From Cylicocyclus nassatus (lineage: Eukaryota > Nematoda > Chromadorea > Rhabditida > Strongylidae), in contig CATQJL010000223.1 of assembly GCA_958299035.1 (NCBI GenBank), forward strand, positions 53,240,302 to 53,304,301: a DNA stretch of 64,000 bases, written 5' to 3'. Positions within the stretch are counted from its first letter, which is position 1. Every line of letters begins with the position of its first letter. Shown piece by piece: positions 11,535 to 25,232 of the stretch. Position numbers and translations under genes: made by a program. The notes beneath the pieces are model-generated. The model was not told the DNA's origin. It ran no database searches and saw nothing but the letters and a program-made list of their open reading frames with translations.

Positions 11535-11546
11535 ATGGTGCGATGA
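11535..11546 (+). promoter_or_regulatory. minimal upstream ORF overlapping the main start codon
   Basis: ATG GTG CGA TGA at 11535-11546 overlaps the main ATG (11543-11545), so the upstream stop and the main start share the tetranucleotide ATGA. If the mRNA begins at the acceptor ending at 11531, this is the first AUG. The layout would fit reinitiation or leaky scanning controlling the TPR protein. Confidence 0.4.
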
Positions 11547-14500
11547 CCGAGGATCTCGAGGCTATCATCCTCTCAGCCGGGTCCGCATATTCAGAAGGTC
11601 GATTTAACGAAGCTCTCGAATGCTATGAACAAGCTATCGCTGCTCGACCCCACAACGCGATTCTGTTTGCAAATTACGCGGCGATTTTGCTGCGATTGGA
11701 TCGCGTTGATGAAGCACTCAAAAATGCAGACCATGCAATCGAGTTGGACCCGAACTGGGCAAAGGTTTGGGTTTTTTTATTCACAAAATTGCCATAGAGA
11801 AGATCTGCTAGGCTTACTACCGTCGCGGTGAAGCACTACGACGTCTAAATGCGCTCCTACCAGCCGTAGTATCGCTCAGCGAAGGAGTTGCTCTTGATCC
11901 ATCGAATAAACTCATCGCAGAGATGCAAATCGACGTTTCGCAACAGCTCTTTAGTAAGTTTCGCCTCTCAGGAGATGGTATTTGGATATCTACTATCGCC
12001 TAATTTTAGAACACTTTCCCCTTGAACGCTTGCAAAGCATGGGACTGGATCATGACCGATTTACAGTGCTTACCGTTACTGGTCAAGAACTGGCTTCTGC
12101 TGGTTATCATCGCGGTGAGTAATTGAAATAAATTGTAGTGCTGATGCAACTAATAGCACGATTGTGATCTTAGAGCATAATTTTTGGGGGCTACACTAAG
12201 AACTACTAAAATGTGGAAATCAAATAATTGGGTAATTGAGAGTATAGATATTCGTCAAAGCACTCACTGGCTACTCTCCTGCGTTGCATTCGCAAGACTA
12301 AAAAATAGCTTTATACTGTGGCGTTATCGCTGACTCAAAACACCCTTTCAAAATCCCTCTTCCGAAGCACATTCCAGGAACGCAAATAAGATATGATGAC
12401 AGTGAAATTCTCCAACTCCTCAAATCTCCAGTCTCACTGAATATAAAATAAAGGAGATAGTTTGAGTCAAAATAATAAGCAAAGATAGGCCGTTTTCTCC
12501 ATTTCGGACTGCGTGATGATCAAACCTTGACACTAGGTGGGTGAAAGACTTAGAGACATTTAACCATAAAGACCAATAATCTTAAGTTCCATCAACTTCT
12601 AAATTTAATAGCTGAGTCTCACGAGTCTCAAAAATTGCTGCTTCCTGCAGTTCCGAAGCTTTATTTTTTGTGCGAATAATCTAGGAATTAAACGGCAATC
12701 TTGCACTTGATTTTTAGAAGCGCAGACAGTGCTTAACCGAGCCCTTTCTCTCCACACCCCATCATTACGTTTGCGAGAATCGGCTCTATCGTCGCTGGCG
12801 TCCGTACACTTCTTGCTCGGGGACTTTGTCCAGGCAACCCATTGTTATCAGCAGCAGCTCGAAATACGTCTGCAATTAGGTAAGGACCAAATGCTCATCA
12901 TTTTCATTGTTTTGATAGAGAACACTTCACCTATTTTTTAGGTGGGCCACCCGCAGAAGTGCTTGACAACGTGGCAATGAGCTCCGAAGCTGCCGGAAAT
13001 CATGCATTAGCGTTGAGATATCGAAAACAAATTCTGGAGGTTTTTGCACTGTATACACTAATTGCAAGAAACAAAATTATTTAGCATCTATGTGGCCTGC
13101 CGCTGGCAAAGGAAAGACTAAAAATTGCAAAACTGCACAGTAACCTCAATCAAACAGAACAAGCCTTGGAAGAGTATGAATGTATTGAGAAATCAGTCCT
13201 GTTCATGGATGATAAAGACAAAGAAGATTTGGCTTTGCAAGTACGAATAGGAAAAGGAGTGGTCTACGGTTCAATGGTGAGTTGCTCAACTAAAGCACCT
13301 AAAAAAATTATTCTCTTTACAATCAAGACGAAACATGTTGTCAGTAAACAGAGTAGGATTATGGAACCTTGAGTTTGAAGTTTGACAGCGCAGTCAGAAC
13401 AGAAACAAAAGAAATCATTTAGATAGAAAGATAAAATCAGAAGCCTCTGTTTTTCCACTAAAGAACTAAAATCCCTTTTGCTTATAGAAAATTGCCTGCT
13501 CCTTATCGCATAGTTGTAGTCGATTCTTTGACCGCAACAGACTGGACATCACTGTGGAGCACGCGCCGCAAGGTAAAAAGCGTGCCCCAGTACAAATTCG
13601 CCATTGTACAAGTCGTGCTCTCGCGACAATTCAGCCGCGACGAGCGTGGTCCGCAGCATTTGAGCAGTCCGTGCGAACAACGAATCGACTATACTTTCTA
13701 ACTGGAATCAAATGGATTTAGGGCGAAACAGCTAAGTGCCTCGAAGAACTGTCTAACGTCAATGGTACAACTGAAGAGGATGCTATTCTCATTGCCGATA
13801 CGATCGTGGCTTGCCACATCAAAGAGGGTAACAGTGACAAAGCAGTGGAATACCTGAACAGTTTGTTGAAAACTGCTTCGGAGAGAACGCAAGAAAAAGT
13901 GGTAAGGCCTTAAAAATTTTGATAAAATTAACTGAGTTTGGTAGTTTTCAAATTGTTTTTATAGTTCGGTCACGCATGTTTCCTACTGGCCCGTGAACAA
14001 ATTCGGAACGGACACCACATAAGTGCTGCACGACTAGCCAAACGCATTCTTCGTTTGGCCAAAGTTGCCTCGGACCACTATCTCGAAAGATGCGGTCTTC
14101 AATTGCTGGCCACAATCTATGAAAAACAGCGCGATCCAAACTCGACTAAGGCCTTGCTCAAAAAGTTCTTAGAAGTTCCTGGAGCAACAGTACAAGAACA
14201 TGTGAACGCCCTGCTCCAACTGGCAGTAATTGCGCCAGAAACTGGTGACGATGCGGTAAAGTACCTCAGTCAGGCTCTGGAACAGGCTAAGAACTCTGAG
14301 AACGTCGACGCCATCGTTATAACACAATCAGCCATGCTTAGACATTACATGTGCTGTTCACCTGACGATGAAAGATACTGCTTGAGCGAGCTTCTAGCAG
14401 AGCAGAAAAAGCTACTCAGAAAGGATATCAGTGAGTTTCTACCTCTGAGGGACATTATAACAATCTAAGTAAACCCACATTCAGGTGCGGTATCCAGGTC

Positions 14501-17500
14501 GATAATATTCGAGGATTTGGGAATGTGTGAAGAGGGAGAACCTAGTGGATGTAATGAGCTTCGTGCTCTAGAGCAGAGCCTCACTGAGGTATAGTTTCTA
14601 TCCACTGCAGTCATTATCCACACAGTCGAAGACAGCACCCAAGAAAAAATCAAATTCGAGTTATCAAGAAGTTTTAGCATCGTACTGATGATAGAAATCA
14701 TCAATATTTTGAGCCTTCATGAGATTAAGTGCCCTTTGATTCAACTGGCTTGGCGGCTGGAAGGCGAAACTTCGTGAGCCAATCAAGGCTAGGCAATGAT
14801 CAGAGAGCACGCTCGCGGGAGAGACGCAGACTGCTTCGCGGGCGGGCGGCCTCAACTAGGTCACAAAGCCCCGCCTTCCAGCCGCCAAGCCGGGCGAATA
14901 AAATGTCGTGTTGCATATCTCGAAAACAATATGTATCACAATTTGGAAAGTTTATATAACTTATTGGCACAAGTGACTTTCACTTGCAAACAACTGAAAT
15001 AATTTCTCGAATTTCTCAAAAAATCACACCAGTATTGCGGCAGCCGCCCCTTTTTCCAAAAATTTCAAGGTTGACTCGCCAAAGTTATATTTAGAATCCA
15101 GACCCATGCCTTTTTCCCAGAAAAAAATTCTGTCTTTTGCCCCCTCTATCTTTCCGAAGAACATTCTCGAGCTGGTGAATACTGATTGAAGACCCTCACT
15201 AAAAAAGTGTTCAGCGACCTTTCATATAAGACATCCGTAACCGAGAAAATCAATTTTAAATTCTCAAATGCCTATTGGTTATATCGCATTAGTTCGCTCA
15301 ATAGGGACTATTGACGTTTCAACTTCTTGGCCATCAATCAATCAAATGAACTACCACTTGGGCAGCCTGGTTGCCGCTCGTTACTACATAGGAACACAAG
15401 GATCCATATCCTTTTCTTTATCCTATATGTTAACGCCCCTCTTTTACAGCAAAAAAATTTTTTTTTAAATTATTCTATTCTCGGGGTTGATTTATTGCTA
15501 GATCTAAAAGTATAAACTTGAGAAATTACAATGGAGAAGGTGAAAACATGACCTCTTTCACTTCTTACTGCCAAATAGTCTGTTTGCAGGCACAAGAAGG
15601 TAACCATGTCCAACGCGAATTATTCCTACTCGAGAAACTTGGGGACACCCTGCTTATGCTGGGACGCATTGCTGAAGCAGAGGGCTTCTATCAGCAGTTG
15701 CTAACTTTGGCACGACAACTTCGCGAAGTTATACCCATTAAACGGGGCTTCATGAAAATGGCAATGTAATTCGCAACAATTTTTTCGAGTCATAAATTGA
15801 TATTGTTGTTTAGTCTGACCTTCGAGAACAAGCAGTGGAACAAAAGCGTGGAATTTGCGAAAAACGCAATAACTCTGGCTCGACTCTGTCGCGACCATGA
15901 GTCAAAAGCGTATATGCTGTTGCTCACTTCGAGAGCTGAACTACAAAGGTTAACTTTTTGGAAGAATCTCACGACTTACTAATATTTTGGCAGTTTAGAG
16001 GCAACAAAGACGTCTCTATGAACATTCTACAGAAGACACTCGCCGAATGCGAGCGATATGAACTGAATAATACCTTAGCTATCGCCACGCGATTCATGGT
16101 TGACTCTGCGATCGAATGTGGGCAGGACGATCACCAAGTAAGTAAAAAATGAGTTGACATATAGTTTTTCATGTATGGTCATCTTCTACAGATACGTGAG
16201 CACCTACGTCAGCACATCTCGCTTTTTGCTTGGGAAACAGATGAGGGCGAAAAACTTCGAAGTGTGGTTCGTCTACCAAAGTACGACTCAGACCTGGATC
16301 ATATCACCAGCTTGACTATCATTGCTGCTGCCAAGAAAATTACATCTGCTGTGTCTAACCACGATCGGGTAAGATAGTAAAGCTATTCATGGATTCAACG
16401 AATTTAAAATGAAGTGGGCAGACTGCAATCGAGAGTAAAATGCTCGAAAAATTGAAGACTGCCCAAGTCATTTTCTCTGAACTTTGGGAGTTATGATCCA
16501 AAAACATTTCTTCGAAGCATCTCTTAACCAAAAGACATCTGAAATTTCAGGCAACGATTCTTCTAGATTGTTTTGACGCCTGCCATCATCTCGATATGCG
16601 GGACGAAAGCTGGCGTATACTAGAAGATCTTCTTGAGGGTTCTATCCCAGAGAAGTGCTTCCAAAAAGTACTGCAGTTGGTACTTCTCAATTTCGATCCC
16701 AAAAAAAAATATTTTGAAAGCTTTAGGTTTTGCTGCTAACACAAAACTTTTTATATAAAAATCTTCATTCTGATAGGTTTTAGAAATACCAAATTTTTTC
16801 TACAAAGGTTTCGAATCAATATTGCTTTCTTACAATTTTATTGTCAACAACAATGATTTCACGAAAATCGTTATATCCAGATAGCACAGCGATTAGTGCT
16901 GTTTCCTTTGCACCGACGAGCTCCACCTCTACTGCACATGCTTAAACAAGGTTTCTCTGATTCTCAGTTCCTCGTCCAGTTGGCCGTTTTCATGCCTTCC
17001 TTAATTCTGGAGAAGTTGCCAGTGAATGTAAGCTCCAAAATCCCACGTACGGTTGATCGTTTTGATGAAAAAAAAAATGGTTCCAGAACCTCTTATTGCA
17101 ACTAGTTTGCTATGTGCGAATGGAAGATTGGAGATCTGCTTCAACATGCGTGATCGCAGCACTCGCTGATGAAGATTCTTCCCAATCATCTCTGCTTGAT
17201 GGAATTTTTGGACATATAACGACGGAAGAGGTACTGCAGCAAGTATTCCTTCTCTCCCAGTGGTATGTCGAAGAAACCATACACTGTCTAACCCTTCATA
17301 TGATCAATGGTACGGATAAACATCTTCTTCTGGATCAGCGATGAATGTGGGAATGTTCCAGAAATAGCTTTCTGCTCATTTTTCGACTTGGCCTTTGAAG
17401 AGTGCCTACATCAAAGAATAACCCTGACTCCCCGATCCCGTGCACATCTCCATGGTCTCATCTCCATGGGGCAGTACGATCTGGTACACGAAGCAGCACA

Positions 17501-18766
17501 GGCAGTGGAGAAAATCATCTGTGCTGCTAACATCGGCGAGACCGAGCTGATGCCAATGTGGTACGAGGTGAGTGCTATCCAACTTCTACTAAAGCTTTTG
17601 GGTGCGAGAATCATTTTTCAGGAACTTGTGCAGGAATTTCTTGCTGAGCAAGTTCCGGTAATGGAACTCTTCTCGTTTTCATCCCTTCAATTTCAACTCA
17701 AAGTCGCCACCGTGTTCATGGTTCTCCAGCAAGAAACTTTTGAAGAGCAATTGCGCATCATGGGTAAGGTGATGTTATAAAATAAGGATGATCCCGAAAA
17801 ATGGCTATTTCGTACCAGCTCGCCAAAATCCAGAACCTTTGGATGAAGAGACCGCTCCAGAGAAATTAAGAAAATTATAAGCAATCTGTGAAATTCTGAG
17901 TTATCGAAAGACTAATAAACAAAATTGTGCTCCTTCAACTTTCTAGACCGCCCTCTCTCCCCCCCCCCCCCCACCCCCGCCTCATCTCTCCCCGTTGCCT
18001 CTACGAGAATGGGTTGCGAAATCCGGCAAGAATTCTTCGTAAAGAGGTTGCACAAGTAACTACCTGTAAATAAGGAAATATTGCTTGAATTCCTCGAACA
18101 TCGATCGACCTTGTAAGAGCTTCTTCCATACCGATTCAGGATCATGTAGCCAAAAAATTGAGAAGCATCTGAATTTTTTTTAAACATGGTTAATGCTATA
18201 TCTCTTCGGAATCATTCGAAAAAAACACCTTTCGCGCTTCCCACATAAGAAAAAATATAAATTATCATGTGAATGCCACTGATTCGGTCTTTCGTAGAAG
18301 ACCGTGAGCTACCCATCGACATTCGATGTTTCATAAAGCCTATTCAGAAACCTGCAAGTACCTCATGGACAGGCGAGCGAGGGCGCCTACCTGCAATACA
18401 TTAGAAGAATTCCGTCTTATCTCACCATCGTACCAAAAATCGTTCGTTTACATCTTCAAGATTGGCCGAATTGAGCTAGCTTGGTCTTGGGAACCAAGTG
18501 AAGGTAATCTCAACTCTCAGCTCTCACTTAGTAACCTTTTTTTGTTTGCAGGGGATGAACTGATCAATACTGTAAACGTGGAGACGGAGACGCTAACGTT
18601 TTACGAGAGTTGTCTCCTACAGTATCTTGAGAAAAAAAGAATTCCGAAATGCTCCTTATTGGAAAGAGACGTCGATGTCGTCATAGCAAATGGGACAGTT
18701 GAGATACCGACCAGCGCTAGGGTCTATGCATTACATTCTTCACGAGATTTCGAAGAGCAAAGTTGA
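11543..18766 (+). CDS. TTC28-like tetratricopeptide repeat protein
   Basis: Twenty exons splice in frame to 1171 codons: 11543-11764, 11812-11953, 12010-12114, 12718-12879, 12942-13039, 13085-13276, 13722-13901, 13965-14430, 14485-14588, 15590-15765, 15814-15948, 15999-16137, 16192-16368, 16551-16679, 16881-17027, 17087-17309, 17362-17567, 17622-17763, 18348-18503, 18552-18766. Residues 1-110 are TPRs (ALECYEQAIAARP, ALKNADHAIELDP, AYYRRGEALRRL). The next stretch (RFTVLTVTGQELASAGYHRE, LRLRESALSSLASVHFLLGD) follows the order of the TTC28 N-terminus, and further TPR-like helices follow. TTC28 is a large TPR scaffold implicated in cytokinesis that ends in a CHAT domain. This product is about half the human length and lacks an obvious CHAT core before its stop. 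Exon 7 onset is uncertain because 13489-13720 is also open. The exon 19 acceptor was chosen because the alternative at 18298 runs into a stop. Confidence 0.75.
14747..14891. mobile_element. 145-bp MITE with perfect 20-bp TIRs, intronic
   Basis: GGCTTGGCGGCTGGAAGGCG at 14747-14766 is exactly reverse-complemented at 14872-14891. The GC-rich interior (CGGGCGGGCGGC) stands out from the AT-rich 1-kb intron of the TPR gene. Confidence 0.7.
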
Positions 18767-18871
18767 GCATTTAAGAATTTAGTTGAAGTCTCATAAAAAA
18801 GAAGCAACTTTTTCATACAAAATAAGGTTGGAGGATACTTGCGAAAAACAAGGGCATTACCGTGATTCAGC

Positions 18872-19493
18872 TATAGTCGTCCTCACCCCACTAGTCGGTC
18901 AGTGGACAGATTTGAATTCGAGCAAGAGCAGGCCAGTGGCGGCAGAGCGCCAAACCTGAACCCTCAGTTCAGGTTTTGCGCATGTTTTTTATGGTTTTTT
19001 CACTGCAGTTGTTTGTTAATCCTCATGTTATAAGTGTACTCGTTTTCAAAATACTATTTTATTGTTGTCGAGCATTGTTTTGACTGCTATGCTGACTGCT
19101 TCAAGTATGAATACAAGTAATTACAGGAACAATACAGATGTGAAACTTCTTCCAATCTTTCTCTTTTGTTGGTAACACGTGCAGAAGTGTTGTTTAGTGA
19201 TCAGTGGCACAAAAAGTTGCCATCTGCATCGTTTCTAGAAGCTTATATGAAATCACCTGAACAAAAACCGAGCATAACTGCGCGATACAACACTTTACAA
19301 TAACAAAACGCAAATTTGGCTAGAAACATTGGCATAGTACATAAACTAACAAGCAACGGCACAAAAAAACCAAAAAGAAATATGCGTAGAATTGAACTGA
19401 GGGCTCGGGTGCCGCGCTCCGCGGCGACCGGCCTGCTCCAGTTTGAATTCGAATTCGTCCACTGAACCGACTAGCGGGGTGAGGACGACTATA
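18872..19493. mobile_element. 622-bp TIR element downstream of the TPR gene
   Basis: TATAGTCGTCCTCACCCC at 18872 pairs with GGGGTGAGGACGACTATA ending at 19493. The inverted similarity runs about 110 bp inward (GGAGCAGGCC, CCCTCAGTTCA). There is no transposase. TATA at both ends may be part of the target duplication. It lies between the last TPR-gene exon and the candidate CHAT-like exons. Confidence 0.7.
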
Positions 19494-19884
19494 AACTGCA
19501 GGTCCTCTCCGACCAAGTTCCTCCAAAGACGAATCCTGATTTTTTAAGTAGGAAAGCACTTACCTTGCTGTAGGTCTAAAAGCTGGATAATCTTGATTTT
19601 GATGTAGAAAAATGAGATCCACTTCTTGAAAAACTTTCATAGTACGATTCGTTGAAGTCAATACGTGGAGTATGATATTCTGGATTTTTAACACTCATAT
19701 CAGACACCATTCAGACGAGAAGCTTCATAAAATGATATCGAATTATTAATCAATTAAGAAATCAAAGGAAGCTGAAAATCATACGCTGTCTTGCAGTGTT
19801 CAAGGTCAAAAAGCAAACGACTCAAGAAATCTGATTTTTGTTGAAGAATGTATCTGTACACATTCAACTTTGCTTCTCACAAGG

Positions 19885-20336
19885 AAGGATACTTGGTCGA
19901 ACTGGCGTTTCCAAAGCTTATGTATACTATCTTATAGAGCATGGAACGCTGATTCCGAATCTGCTTTTGTTATCTGCAAAGCGCTTCTGAGAGGGAAGTT
20001 ATGAAAAATTTTTGACCCAAAGATTTTGAGACGAGCTACATTCAGAACTGTAGTCTCTGAGCTTGGAGAGGATCGTGATTACTACCGAAACGCTTCGTGC
20101 AGCTGATACCTTCATTCTAATAAATTTGAGATAGTAGTTACTCCATTCAAGCGCCGAAAGACATCAACACTCGTTTTTAGCTTAATCAAAACTTGAATTT
20201 TTGCCTCAAAAAGTTGTCATAACCCCTATCCCAAAAGCGCTTTGCAGATACCGACAGCAGATTCGGAATCAGCGTTCCATGCTCTATAAGATAGTCTGCA
20301 TATCCTATGGAAATGCCACTTCGACCAAGTATCCTT
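19885..20336. repeat. inverted duplication with coding-like arms
   Basis: AAGGATACTTGGTCGA at 19885-19900 is reverse-complemented at 20321-20336, and the arms match for about 120 bp with substitutions. Each arm can encode YLIEHGTLIPNLL. The minus-strand copy is open (20473-20186), while the plus-strand copy has an in-frame TGA. No protein family is recognised. Confidence 0.55.
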
Positions 20337-20452
20337 ACTTTGTCAGTGGAGAAGAAAACAGGCCAGAAATCGAGGAAAAAAATGTCATGAAACAGTTCCG
20401 CGTTTATGAATTTGGTTGAAATGGTGGACTTTGCATTTTCAATAAAAATGTG

Positions 20453-21302
20453 ATGTATTTCAGAAATGAGCAAAATGGCATCCTAATGATTTCTTCCCAG
20501 TCGCAAAGCTTAGAAGACCATCCAGTAGATGTATACCACATCATGAAAGTGTTTCGTCAAGCTTTCATAGCAGTGGTAGATTCCGGCGATTCCTGGCTAA
20601 CTTGCCATTTTTGTATCACAATTGAGAGGGCTCCACCCATTATAATAAGCCATGGTAATGAGTCCTTTACGCTGAATGATCCATTACATGGGCTATGGGT
20701 GGTTTTTTAGGAACGCTTGACTTTGAAATAGTTCGTCAACTATTTCTTTGTGGGACTGAGGTCGTGATCGAGGTGGACAATCTTTCTCCAAGCTATGAGA
20801 TAGAAGAAATAATTAATGAGGTAGAGAAACGACAATTAAACTAGAGATTTTCCAAAATAATTTTTTTTTTGTGACAGATATGCGAAACCGACGATCTTCC
20901 TACAGTCTTGACCCGTTACAATTCTATCCTAAGATCTGCAGACTGTCTTCTTTGGCAAGTTCCACCGTTGATTAGACTGGACGCATCCGCACTAAGGAGT
21001 GAAGAAGAAAGGGCAGGTATAAATTTGCTCATTTGCTACCGTGTCTCATTTTCTTCATTAAAAATTGTGTTACAGATAACCAAAAGCCAGAAAACAACAG
21101 CGTACCAAGTTTTCTGCTGGAAACGCAACATATAAGCAACCTCTGGCTGAACCGGACACGGAAAAGAAGGCATCAGTTTTGCAAACTTTTTCAAAAAAAA
21201 AAAGTTCTTTTCTTGCATTTCAGGCAAGACGGTGATCGCAAAAATGACATTCTCTCGGAAACGGTCAGAACCTTACTAAGAACGCTTTCAAAAGGTTGCT
21301 AG
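20453..21302 (+). CDS. four exons of an unidentified gene, possibly the displaced 3' end of the TPR/CHAT gene
   Basis: Exons 20464-20654, 20711-20820, 20878-21016 and 21076-21302 join in compatible phases and end at TAG. The first exon could be entered by splicing (TTTCAG at 20463) or start at ATG 20453. GILMISS near the beginning, followed by DVYHIMKVFRQAF and a conserved W, is weakly reminiscent of the last strand and helix of TTC28-type CHAT domains, but the resemblance is marginal. No clear exon links it to 18766. It is either a separate small gene or a 3' fragment cut off by the repeats at 18872-20336. Confidence 0.45.
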
Positions 21303-21599
21303 CAAATTTGATGATATCGCTTATCGCTTACAGTCCATAAATTTCAGTAACCACAATCCCTACAAGGCAACGAAAGTCCAGCTCTCATGAAGAAAATCGA
21401 ACAGTTCGAAAGAAAAGGCGAAGGAAAAAGATGGAAAATATGATAACCAGGTAGAATTTCTTACACTGTAGTATACTTGATGATTAAAAAAGTGCCCTTG
21501 CAGTGACAATAACACTTGCGCATCAGAAGAACTGTCATAGGCCAAAAACTTGCAAATGTTTGTCAATGGTCATTCTTGACGCTAATAGCAAGTTGTTTA

Positions 21600-21634
21600 C
21601 GCGCTAATGTTGTCGTTACCGCAAAACACTGTTG
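21600..21634. repeat. solo end of the pat-2 MITE family
   Basis: CGCGCTAATGTTGTCGTTAC and CGCAAAACACT match the right end of the 40720-40851 copy. No second end was located. Confidence 0.4.
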
Positions 21635-22048
21635 AAATTTAAATTTCCCAGTTTGCGGTAATATTCAAATTGCAAAATTCTCATCTTTGTAGGGACTATA
21701 TGTCGGACTCTGGAGAAAAGACCACTCACAAGCCCGCACACTGCCGGAGTCTCAGTGATTTCCATACCTCACCAATGTAAATGCTTTCAGATATTGCTAG
21801 ATCTCTTATGTATTGATTTTTATTGATCAAATGATCAAGTTCATTACGTGAAATGAAATATAATCACTGCATATGTTTTTGTAAAACATGGAACAATCAA
21901 CTCCACCGAGCTTTGATACCCGTGAAGATCAGATGCTTCAAGTTTCAACATTAAGAATGAGCAGCATCTAGCTGCAAGTCTTCAGTGCATACAAAGTAGA
22001 AATTCAGATACAAAGGCGGTCAGTATAAATGAAAGCTTATGTAAGGTA

Positions 22049-25014
<2,966 letters not shown>

Positions 25015-25232
25015 CTCGTAGAGCTTAGCACAGCGCCAAGGTCATCTTCACAATGAAATAGCGGCTGTTCCGAGGCGATTTTTGGGTTCGCGAGTGATGG
25101 AACGCGGTGACGTCACACCCACATGCGCCCGCAATCGCGGCCTCTGTAATTGAATTGACGACGCTCCGCGTGTCCACCGATTAATGTGCGGATTGCAGTA
25201 GCACTCGTAGAATTCTCAGGTTTGGCTCCCGC
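25015..25232. promoter_or_regulatory. shared bidirectional promoter of abi-1 and the DNAJC1-like gene
   Basis: The two start codons are divergent and separated by only 218 bp. The interval is GC-richer than its surroundings and contains a perfect palindromic CRE/ATF site, TGACGTCA, at 25109-25116, flanked by CGCG-containing sequence. TTCTCAG at 25213-25219, 13 nt before the plus-strand ATG, could be a trans-splice or 5' UTR acceptor. Confidence 0.6.
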
